Assembly: GCF_007483665.1 (NCBI RefSeq)
Contig: NZ_VIQO01000033.1
Location: 62,001-126,000, forward strand
From: Catellatospora sichuanensis
GTDB taxonomy: Bacteria; Actinomycetota; Actinomycetes; Mycobacteriales; Micromonosporaceae
Direction of reading: 5' to 3'
Length of the DNA stretch: 64,000 nt
The notes under the pieces are model-generated. The model was not told where the DNA came from and made no database searches. It was given only the letters and a program-made list of their open reading frames with translations. Both the position numbers and the translations under genes were made by a program. Below, in pieces: positions 33,849 through 40,739 of the stretch (positions are counted from its first letter, which is position 1; every line of letters starts with the position of its first letter).

Positions 33849-35078
33849 TCAGGCGGAGCGGGAGGTGAGGAGGCGGGAGGTGGCGGTGACGTTGGAGAGG
33901 AGGCTGGAGCCGACCAGGACGCCGAGGGAGACCGCGACGACGGTCAGGAATGCGGTGACCAGGTTGGACCGGCCGGTGCCGGACAGCTCGACGAGGCCGG
34001 TCACGCCGGTGACCCCGACCAGGCTGAGCGCGCCGGGCACCAGCAGCCAGAACGACGGCAGGAAGACGACCTGGGCGGGCGGGCCGTGCAGCCGCTGCAC
34101 CGCGTTGGCCAGCGGCACGATCACCAGGCCGCCCGCGAAGGCCGCGAACAGGCCGCCGGCCCACAGCCCGGCGAGGAACTGTCCGGCGTACGCGAGCACG
34201 AGCGTGACCAGCAGCCACGGCAGCGACCGGGGCGGGGCGGAGCTGTTGAGGTAGATGCCGACGCCGAACACCAGCACCCCGACCCACGGCGCCCACACGC
34301 CCAGCGGCTCGGTCTGCGCGATGCCCTGGGCGGGCCCGGCGATCTGCATCCCGGCGTAGATGCCGAAGGTGAGCAGCAGCAGCACGTACACGCTGGAGAC
34401 CAGGCGGCTCGCGCCGCTGATGATGGACCGGGTGACCATCTCCTGCGCGCCCAGCGTCAGCGCCGCCCCGGGCAGGAACGTGGCCAGCGGCGGGATCAGC
34501 AGGCTGGCCGGATCCGCGCCCAGCTCCGGGCTGTACCGGTAGGCCAGCACCGTCACCGCCATCGCCGCCGCGACCGGCAGCGCCAGGGACAGCACCTGCA
34601 CCCGGTCGGCGATCAGGCGCAGCACGCCGACCAGCAGTCCCAGCAGCGCGAGCCCGACCAGCGCCCGCTCGTCGCGGACGAACAGCAGGCCGATGCCGAC
34701 GGTGAGCACGCCGTGGCCGAGCACCGTGATCACCGCGCCGAAGCGGGGCGGCGCGTCGAGGATCTCCTGGACCCGTTCGATGCCCTCCGCGGGCGGGATC
34801 GGGTCGGCCTTGACCTGCTCGAACAGTGTGTACAGCCGGGCCACCTGGTCCAGGCGCAGCGGCGGCCCGTCGGCGTTGGCGAAGTCGACGGTGACGCCGC
34901 CCTCCCCGCCGGCCCGGACGAACACGCCGGTCGGCACGACGAGGAACTCGACGTCGCCCACGCCGTAGGCGTCCGCGATCGCGACCAGCTCGTCCGGGAT
35001 GCGGTTGGCCGTCTCCCCGGCGAGGCACAGGGCGACCCCGCACTTGCGGAGGAATGCGAGCAGGTTGTCGGGCGGCAT
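33849..35078 (-). CDS. ThrE family threonine/serine exporter
   Basis: 409 aa from ATG 35078 (MPPDNLLAFLRKCGVALCLAGETANRI). The cytoplasmic N-terminal part carries the DUF1212 pattern (VEFLVVPTGVFV, LRLDQVARLYTLFEQVKADPIPPAEGI). Two blocks of five membrane helices follow, the second being the ThrB/DUF3815-like half. Both halves sit in one chain, as in corynebacterial ThrE. Exports Thr/Ser or related small molecules. The starts upstream of 35078 lack family homology. Confidence 0.88.
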   Translation of the reverse strand: MPPDNLLAFLRKCGVALCLAGETANRIPDELVAIADAYGVGDVEFLVVPTGVFVRAGGEGGVTVDFANADGPPLRLDQVARLYTLFEQVKADPIPPAEGIERVQEILDAPPRFGAVITVLGHGVLTVGIGLLFVRDERALVGLALLGLLVGVLRLIADRVQVLSLALPVAAAMAVTVLAYRYSPELGADPASLLIPPLATFLPGAALTLGAQEMVTRSIISGASRLVSSVYVLLLLTFGIYAGMQIAGPAQGIAQTEPLGVWAPWVGVLVFGVGIYLNSSAPPRSLPWLLVTLVLAYAGQFLAGLWAGGLFAAFAGGLVIVPLANAVQRLHGPPAQVVFLPSFWLLVPGALSLVGVTGVTGLVELSGTGRSNLVTAFLTVVAVSLGVLVGSSLLSNVTATSRLLTSRSA

Positions 35079-35154
35079 GGTCACTGCGGCAGTATGGATC
35101 ACCGCGGCGCGGCGGAGAAGGCCCGTTGCGGACCGTGGGACGGGGGCCGAGGAC

Positions 35155-35946
35155 ATGCAGGTGGTACGCGACGGAGTGCGGCTGGAATGCCACGACTCGG
35201 GCGGCGACGGCCCGGCGATCGTGCTGCTGCACGGCCTGGCGGGCCACGCCGGGGAGTTCGCCGACCTGCAACGGGCGCTGCCGGCCGGGCTGCGGTGCGT
35301 GGCGGTCGACCAGCGTGCGCACGTGCCCGGCGAGCCGGTGCCCGCGGACCTGTCGCGGGCGGCCTACGCGCGGGACGTCGCGTTCGTGATCGAACAGCTG
35401 GGACCGGGGAAGGCGGTGCTCGTCGGGCAGTCCCTGGGCGGGCACACCGCGATGCTGGCCGCGGCGGCGCGGCCCGACCTGGTCCGCGGGCTCGTCATGA
35501 TCGAGGCCGGGCCGGAGGCGGACGGGCCGGAGCTGCCCGCGGAGATCGGTGGCTGGCTGGACTCGTGGCCGGTCCCGTTCAGCTCCCGGGCGCAGGCCGC
35601 GGAGTTCTTCGGCGGCGGGCCGGTCGGCGCGGGCTGGGCCGCGGGCCTGGTCGAGCGTGACGGCGGCCTGTGGCCGAGGTTCGCCCGCGACGCCATGGTC
35701 GACTCGATCGCCACGCTGGTCGGCGCGCCCGCGTGGACCGAGTGGGACAGCCTCACCGTTCCGGTGCTGGTGGTGCGCGGCGAGCGCGGCATCATGACCG
35801 ACGCCGAGGTGGCGCGGATGACCGAGCGCCCGGACACGGGTCTGGTCACCGTGCTCGACGCAGGCCATGACGTGCACCTTGACCAGCCGGTGGCGACGGC
35901 GGCGGCGATCAGCGCCTACCTGGACAGCCGGGTGCCCGCCGCGTAA
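35155..35946 (+). CDS. alpha/beta fold hydrolase
   Basis: 263 aa from ATG 35155, GAGGAC upstream. Elements: oxyanion HGLAGHAGEF, VAVDQRAHVPG, nucleophile elbow VLVGQSLGGHTAM (Ser about 93), acid LVVRGERGIMTD and final His DAGHDVHLDQP. Similar to small-molecule esterases or epoxide-hydrolase-like proteins; substrate unknown. Divergent from the ThrE gene with 76 bases between. Confidence 0.9.
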   Translation: MQVVRDGVRLECHDSGGDGPAIVLLHGLAGHAGEFADLQRALPAGLRCVAVDQRAHVPGEPVPADLSRAAYARDVAFVIEQLGPGKAVLVGQSLGGHTAMLAAAARPDLVRGLVMIEAGPEADGPELPAEIGGWLDSWPVPFSSRAQAAEFFGGGPVGAGWAAGLVERDGGLWPRFARDAMVDSIATLVGAPAWTEWDSLTVPVLVVRGERGIMTDAEVARMTERPDTGLVTVLDAGHDVHLDQPVATAAAISAYLDSRVPAA

Positions 35947-36063
35947 CCCACGCCCGATGGCTTGAGCCCGGTCCGGGTCCCGACCAGGACAGCGGGCGCC
36001 AACCGGCCCCGCGGACGCCACTCGGGTGGCGCAGCCCGGACGATGTCGTGCAGCAGTCGGCCG

Positions 36064-36092
36064 TTGACAGCGGCCGGACCCGGCCCTAGAGT
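36064..36092 (+). promoter_or_regulatory. strong predicted promoter of NUDIX-kinase-VWA-PurA operon
   Basis: TTGACA (36064-36069), 17-base spacer, TAGAGT (36087-36092): one of the closest to consensus in the window, with transcription expected to start near 36099. Confidence 0.65.
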
Positions 36093-36096
36093 CATT

Positions 36097-36125
36097 CTCA
36101 GCTTGAGTTAATCTCATTTCGAGAA
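36097..36125 (+). promoter_or_regulatory. tandem half-site operator downstream of the -10 box
   Basis: Alternating half-sites CTCA (36097), TGAG (36104), CTCA (36113) and CGAG (36120-36123) give overlapping dyads CTCA-GCT-TGAG and TGAG-TTAAT-CTCA at the expected transcription start. An operator here would block the promoter at 36064. The first gene encodes a NUDIX/winged-helix protein of the NrtR kind, the natural candidate repressor. Inference from layout. Confidence 0.5.
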
Positions 36126-36134
36126 GGACATGAC

Positions 36135-36866
36135 ATGGTCACCGAGCGCGAGTTCCTCGACGACTACGACCCACGGGCCTACCCGGCGGTCGCGGTCACG
36201 GTCGACGTCGTCACGCTCACCATCCGCGACGGCGTGCTCCACGTGCTGCTGGTCGAGCGCGGCGAGCAACCCTTCGCCGGCTGCCTCGCGCTGCCGGGCG
36301 GTTTCGTCCGCGAGGAGACGCTCGACGAAGCGGCACTGCGCGAGCTCGCCGAGGAGACTGGGATCCTTCCCCGCGTCCACCTGGAACAACTCGCCACCTT
36401 CGGCGGCCCCGGCCGCGATCCGCGCATGCGGGTGGTGTCGGTCGCCTACCTCGCCTTCGCGCCGCGCCTGCCCGATCCCACCGTCGGCGGCGACGCAGCC
36501 GCGGCCCGCTGGGTCCCGGTCGACGACGCGACCGACCTCGCGTTCGACCACGACGCGATCCTCGCCGCCGGGCTCGAACGCGCACGCGCCAAGCTCGAAT
36601 ACACGCCGCTGGCGACCGCGTTCGTCGGCGAGGAGTTCACGATCGCGCAGCTGCGCGGCGTCTACACGGCGGTCTGGGGTGAGGAGCCGCACGCGGGCAA
36701 CTTCCACCGCAAGGTGCTGTCCGTGCCGGGCTTCATCGAAGCAACCGGCTCCACCACCCAGCGCGGCGGCGAGCGCGGCGGCCCCCGGTCCAAGCTCTAC
36801 CGGGCAGGCGACGCCCGCATCCTGCACCCGGCACTACTGCGGCCCTCCTCGGAGGAACGGCGATGA
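36135..36866 (+). CDS. NUDIX hydrolase with C-terminal winged helix, NrtR-like
   Basis: 243 aa. The NUDIX box is intact (residues 55-77: GGFVRE, ETLDEAALRELAEETGI, giving G-x5-E-x7-RE-L-x-EE-x-G), unlike many NrtR repressors, so ADP-ribose or a related nucleotide may be hydrolysed as well as sensed. The C-terminal part (FTIAQLRGVYTAVWGEEPHAGNFHRKVLSVPGF) is the NrtR winged helix. AGAAGGA lies 7 bases before the start at 36135. First gene of the four-gene operon; likely autoregulator. Confidence 0.9.
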   Translation: MVTEREFLDDYDPRAYPAVAVTVDVVTLTIRDGVLHVLLVERGEQPFAGCLALPGGFVREETLDEAALRELAEETGILPRVHLEQLATFGGPGRDPRMRVVSVAYLAFAPRLPDPTVGGDAAAARWVPVDDATDLAFDHDAILAAGLERARAKLEYTPLATAFVGEEFTIAQLRGVYTAVWGEEPHAGNFHRKVLSVPGFIEATGSTTQRGGERGGPRSKLYRAGDARILHPALLRPSSEERR

Positions 36867-36940
36867 GCGAGCGCAGCGAGCGAATCATGTGGCACGGGTC
36901 AGCTCAGGCACGTGACGAGCGCAGCGAGGAGCGGGCATGA
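36863..36940 (+). repeat. mini-ORF coupling cassette, copy 2
   Basis: 78 bases encoding 25 residues: MSERSERIM, variable middle WHGSAQAR, DERSEERA, stop. Its ATG overlaps the NUDIX stop and its TGA overlaps the kinase ATG (ATGA at both ends), exactly as in copy 1 at 20504-20578. The conserved ends and variable middle suggest selection on peptide or RNA ends. Confidence 0.82.
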
Positions 36941-37920
36941 GCGACTTCGACGACGCGGTCACCCGCGTGACGGCAGCGCGCTCCCCCGGTGACCTGTTCG
37001 GTGACGGCGACAGCGGGCACGCATACCGCACCCTTGCCAAGATCCTGCACCCGGACGCGGCGCCGACCGGCGCCACCGCGACCGCGACGCAGGTCTTCGC
37101 CCGGCTGGCGGGCCTGTGGGCCGCGCACCGCGGCGGCACCACCATGACCACGCGTCGCGGCACCTACCGCATCGGGCCGCCGGCCTACGCGGGCGACATC
37201 GCCGACCTGTACCTGGTCGACGGCGGCGCCGCACTGCTGAAGCTGCCCCGGCACCCCGCCGACAGCGACCTGATGCGCCGGGAGGTACACGCCCTGACCC
37301 GGCTGCGCAGCCACGGTGAGGCACGCCATGGCGCGTACGCCCCGAGACTGATCGAGTCGTTCACACACCGCGACCCCGCGAGCGGCGCTCAGCGCACCGC
37401 CACGATCCTCGCCCACCAGGACGGGTTCGTGACCCTGGCGCGGGTGAAGCAGTCCTACCCGGACGGCGTCGACCCGCGGGATGCGGCCTGGATGTGGCGG
37501 CGGCTGCTCGTCGCCGTCGGCTACGCCCACCGCGCCGGTGTCGTCCACGGCGCCGTCGTCCCCGATCACGTACTGATCCACCCGGGCGAGCACGGCCTCG
37601 TCCTCGTCGACTGGTGCTACAGCGTCACCGAACCCGGTCAGACGGTCCCGGCGCTCGCCACCGAGTACCGCGACCTCTACCCGCCGGAAGTCCCCGGCAA
37701 GCGCCCCGCCGGCGAGGCGACCGACATCCACCTCGCCACCCGGTGCATGACCTGGCTCATGGGCGACCGGACACCGCCGGCGCTGGCCCGGTTCGCGCAC
37801 GGCTGCACCCTGCCCAACCCGAACGCCCGCCCGCACGACGCGTGGCGGCTGCTCGCCGAACTCGACGAGCTGCTGGACACGCTCTACGGGCCCCGCACCT
37901 TCCGGCCCTTCACCCTCTAA
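36937..37920 (+). CDS. J-domain fused to protein-kinase-like fold (probable pseudokinase)
   Basis: 327 aa. Residues about 1-65 resemble a J-domain: helix DAVTRVTAA, then YRTLAKILHPDAAP with the HPD tripeptide at 38-40, then TQVFARLAGLWAAHR. Residues about 75-315 form a kinase fold: YRIGPPAYAGDIADLYLV, ATP-site Lys102 (LLKLP), Glu116, HGAVVPDHVLI at 204-214, DWCYS at 225. The HRD catalytic Asp is replaced (A206) while Lys102 and Asp225 remain, so ATP may bind without phosphotransfer. Coupled to its neighbours; may recruit DnaK to a client in this system. Confidence 0.82.
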   Translation: MSDFDDAVTRVTAARSPGDLFGDGDSGHAYRTLAKILHPDAAPTGATATATQVFARLAGLWAAHRGGTTMTTRRGTYRIGPPAYAGDIADLYLVDGGAALLKLPRHPADSDLMRREVHALTRLRSHGEARHGAYAPRLIESFTHRDPASGAQRTATILAHQDGFVTLARVKQSYPDGVDPRDAAWMWRRLLVAVGYAHRAGVVHGAVVPDHVLIHPGEHGLVLVDWCYSVTEPGQTVPALATEYRDLYPPEVPGKRPAGEATDIHLATRCMTWLMGDRTPPALARFAHGCTLPNPNARPHDAWRLLAELDELLDTLYGPRTFRPFTL

Positions 37921-37930
37921 GGAGCAGATC

Positions 37931-38899
37931 ATGGGAAGCGGACGATGGTCCACCGACGTCTACGCCGCCGCGGCCGGCTACCGCGCGGCGACCGGCGCCA
38001 GCGCCTTCGCCTACAGCGACTCCGGCGCGCGTACCGTGCACGACGCACTCGACCCGCACGGCGTCCCGGTGCGGGAGAGCCGCGACAGCGATCAGCACCC
38101 GCGGTCGACCCCGATCGCGATCCTCTTCGACGTCACCGGGTCGATGGGCTCGGTGCCGCGCGTACTGCAGACCAAACTGCCGGAACTGTTCGGCCTGCTG
38201 ATCCGCAAGGGCTACTGCACCGACCCGCAGATCCTCTTCGGCGCGATCGGTGACGCCACCTGCGATCGGGCGCCGCTGCAGATCGGGCAGTTCGAGTCCG
38301 ACAACCGCATGGACGACGACCTCGGCCGGATCCTGCTCGAAGGCGGCGGAGGCGGACAGCGCACCGAGTCCTACGAGCTCGCCATGTACTTCATGGCCCG
38401 CCACACCGAGCTCGACACCGTCGCGCGGGGACGGCGCGGCTACCTGTTCATCATCGGCGACGAGATGGCCTACCAGCGGGTCAAGCCCGACGAGGTGCGC
38501 CGCGTCATCGGCGACACGATCGCCGAACCGATCAGCACCGAGGCGATCGTCGCCGAGCTGCAGCGCAGCTACGACGTGTACTTCATCATGCCCGCGCAGG
38601 CCAGCTACACCGGCGACGCCGAGATCCTCGGACACTGGCGCAAGCTACTCGGCCAGAACGTCATCGAACTCGACGACCTCGACGCCGTCTGCGAGACCAT
38701 CGCCCTCACCATCGGGCTCGGCGAGGACGCCACCGACCTGGACTCCGGGCTGGTCGACCTCGCCGAGGCGGGGTCGGCCGCCGGCCCGACCGTCGGCAAG
38801 GCGCTCGCCCCGCTCGGCAACACCCGCGGCGTACTGGTCCGCTCGGCGCTGCCGGCCGGTTTCGGCGACGGCCGAGCCACCCCGGTGACCCGGCTGTGA
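37931..38899 (+). CDS. VWA domain protein
   Basis: 322 aa, cytoplasmic (no signal or membrane helix). MIDAS motif FDVTGSMG at residues 66-73 (D-x-T-x-S), with GAIGDAT and GYLFIIGDEMAYQRV later in the fold. Ribosome site AAGGAG 10 bases before the ATG, and 10 bases after the kinase stop. VWA proteins scaffold complexes, often with AAA or chaperone partners; here the partner would be the J-kinase protein. The start overlap with the next gene (GTGA) couples them. Confidence 0.9.
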   Translation: MGSGRWSTDVYAAAAGYRAATGASAFAYSDSGARTVHDALDPHGVPVRESRDSDQHPRSTPIAILFDVTGSMGSVPRVLQTKLPELFGLLIRKGYCTDPQILFGAIGDATCDRAPLQIGQFESDNRMDDDLGRILLEGGGGGQRTESYELAMYFMARHTELDTVARGRRGYLFIIGDEMAYQRVKPDEVRRVIGDTIAEPISTEAIVAELQRSYDVYFIMPAQASYTGDAEILGHWRKLLGQNVIELDDLDAVCETIALTIGLGEDATDLDSGLVDLAEAGSAAGPTVGKALAPLGNTRGVLVRSALPAGFGDGRATPVTRL

Positions 38900-40134
38900 C
38901 CGAACCCCGCCACGTCATCGTCGTCGACCTCGGCTACGGCGACGCAGGCAAGGGCACGATCGTGGACTGGCTCTGCGCGACCCGACCGGTCAGCACCGTG
39001 ATCCGGTTCAACGGGGGCGCGCAGGCCGCCCACAACGTGGTGACGCCCGACGGGCGTCACCACACGTTCGCCCAGTTCGGCTCCGGCACCCTGCACGGGG
39101 TCCGCACCCACCTGTCCCGGTTCATGATGGTCGACCCGCTGGCTCTCGCCGCCGAAGCCGGGCACCTGGCCGAACTGGGCGTGGCGGCGCCGTTCGAGCT
39201 GCTCACCATCGACCGCCGGGCGCTGCTGACGACGCCCTGGCACCGGGCCGCCAACCAGGCCCGGGAAGCCGCACGCGGCGACGACCGGCACGGGTCCTGC
39301 GGCATGGGCGTCGGCGAGACCGCGGCGTTCGCGCTCGCCCACCCCGACCTCGCCGTCCGCGCCGGTGACACCGAGTCCCCGGCCACGCTCGCGCGTAAGC
39401 TGCGCGCGGTCCGAGACGCGCTCACCGCCGAACTCGGCCCCCTCGACGCGCCACCCGTCGCCACCGTGGCCGAAGCATTCCGATGGTTCGGGACCGCGGT
39501 CCGGTTCGTCTCCACATCCCGGCACGCGCTGCGCGGGCCCTGCGTCTTCGAAGGCGCCCAGGGCGTCCTGCTGGACGAATGGCGCGGCTTTCACCCCTAC
39601 ACGACCTGGTCCACGACCACGTTCGACAACGCCGAGACCCTGCTGGCCGAAGCCGGCGACGGTGACGCCCTGCGCCTCGGCGTCGTGCGCACCTACACGA
39701 CCCGCCACGGCGCCGGACCCCTGGTCACCGAGGACCCGCGGCTCACGGCGGCGCTACCGGAACGGCACAACGCCCACGGCCCGTGGCAGGGCGCGTGGCG
39801 GGCCGGGCACTTCGACGCCGTCGCCCACCGCTACGCGGTCGACGTGTGCGGCGGCGTCGACGCCCTCGCCGTCACCCACCTCGACGTCGCCGCACACCAC
39901 GACCTGAAGATGTGCCTGTCATACGAGCAGCTCGACCGGATCGTGCCCGGCGCGCGCGGCGATCTGGCATACCAGGAGAAGCTCACCCAGACCCTGACCA
40001 CCGCCACCCCGGTCTACACCGGACTCGCCGACATAGGCGAGGTGCTCGGCACTCCGATCGCGGTCACCTCGCACGGCCCGACGTGGCGAGACAAGCGCCG
40101 ATGTCGCACACCCGTCCGGCCAGGGGCCAGCTGA
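38896..40134 (+). CDS. divergent adenylosuccinate synthetase (PurA) paralogue
   Basis: 412 aa, GTG start overlapping the VWA stop. PurA landmarks remain: P-loop GYGDAGKGTIVDWL (15-26), RFNGGAQAAHN (37-47) for RYQGGHNAGHT, GSCGMGVG (133-140), FEGAQGVLLDEW (218-229), TTRHGAGPLVTED (268-280) and THLDV (327-331). Key substitutions: the aspartate-binding loop TTTGRxRRTGW becomes HGPWQGAWRAG (294-304), guanine-binding TKLD becomes THLD, and STGPDR becomes SHGPTW. So it probably ligates a different acceptor or uses another nucleotide, and is not housekeeping purine synthesis. Last gene of the operon. Confidence 0.85.
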   Translation: MTEPRHVIVVDLGYGDAGKGTIVDWLCATRPVSTVIRFNGGAQAAHNVVTPDGRHHTFAQFGSGTLHGVRTHLSRFMMVDPLALAAEAGHLAELGVAAPFELLTIDRRALLTTPWHRAANQAREAARGDDRHGSCGMGVGETAAFALAHPDLAVRAGDTESPATLARKLRAVRDALTAELGPLDAPPVATVAEAFRWFGTAVRFVSTSRHALRGPCVFEGAQGVLLDEWRGFHPYTTWSTTTFDNAETLLAEAGDGDALRLGVVRTYTTRHGAGPLVTEDPRLTAALPERHNAHGPWQGAWRAGHFDAVAHRYAVDVCGGVDALAVTHLDVAAHHDLKMCLSYEQLDRIVPGARGDLAYQEKLTQTLTTATPVYTGLADIGEVLGTPIAVTSHGPTWRDKRRCRTPVRPGAS

Positions 40135-40196
40135 CCTGTTCGGCCTAGGACGTGAGGCCGATGGCCCAACCGCGCGATGCTCGTCACAGTAAATGA

Positions 40197-40673
40197 ATGC
40201 TGCGGATGCTTCGCCGAATCGGCCAGTACATGTTCTGCCTGATGTTCGTCGGCATCGGGCTCGTCGTGTCCGTCGTGTTCGATCGCGACGACGAGCGCTG
40301 GTGGGCGGGTCCCGGCTTCGTGGGCGTGGGTGTGCTTCTCATCGTGGTGTTCTCGATGGTCAACCGCTGGCGCGATCGGCGCAACGCGATCCTCAAGCAT
40401 GGGGTCGATGGCCGTGGCCTGGTCACCGAGGTGAATCCCACCGCCCAGTGGGAGAGCAACGACGTGCGCTACTTCCGCATGACCATGACGATCGAGGTGC
40501 CGGGCTGGGCGCCGTATACGGCAACCGCGCGGCAGCCGTACCACCGGACGCGCTGGGACCGCATCCGCCCGGGCATCGTGGTGCCCGTCCGGGTCCACCC
40601 GCAGGATCCCCGCCGCGTCATGGTGGCGGCCGACGCGCTGAACAACCCGAGCCTGAAGCCCGAACCGAACTGA
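40197..40673 (+). CDS. DUF3592-like membrane protein
   Basis: 158 aa from ATG 40197; ATG 40206 is possible. Two N-terminal helices (YMFCLMFVGIGLVVSVVF and GPGFVGVGVLLIVVFSMV), then a soluble beta-rich part (ILKHGVDGRGLVTEVNPT, RYFRMTMTIEVPGWAPY, WDRIRPGIVVPVRVHPQDPRRVMVA) that resembles DUF3592-type envelope proteins. No operon partner. Function unknown. Confidence 0.7.
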   Translation: MLRMLRRIGQYMFCLMFVGIGLVVSVVFDRDDERWWAGPGFVGVGVLLIVVFSMVNRWRDRRNAILKHGVDGRGLVTEVNPTAQWESNDVRYFRMTMTIEVPGWAPYTATARQPYHRTRWDRIRPGIVVPVRVHPQDPRRVMVAADALNNPSLKPEPN

Positions 40674-40739
40674 GAGTCGGCACGGGTCACCTGGGGCATC
40701 CCGCGAGCGGTGCAAGCAGGATGCCCCTGTCGCCGGCGC

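Noticed and set aside
33541-36117. 858-residue minus-strand frame spanning the terminator and two genes
   Set aside because: It crosses the hairpin at 33762 and covers the ThrE gene in the wrong frame; no motif.
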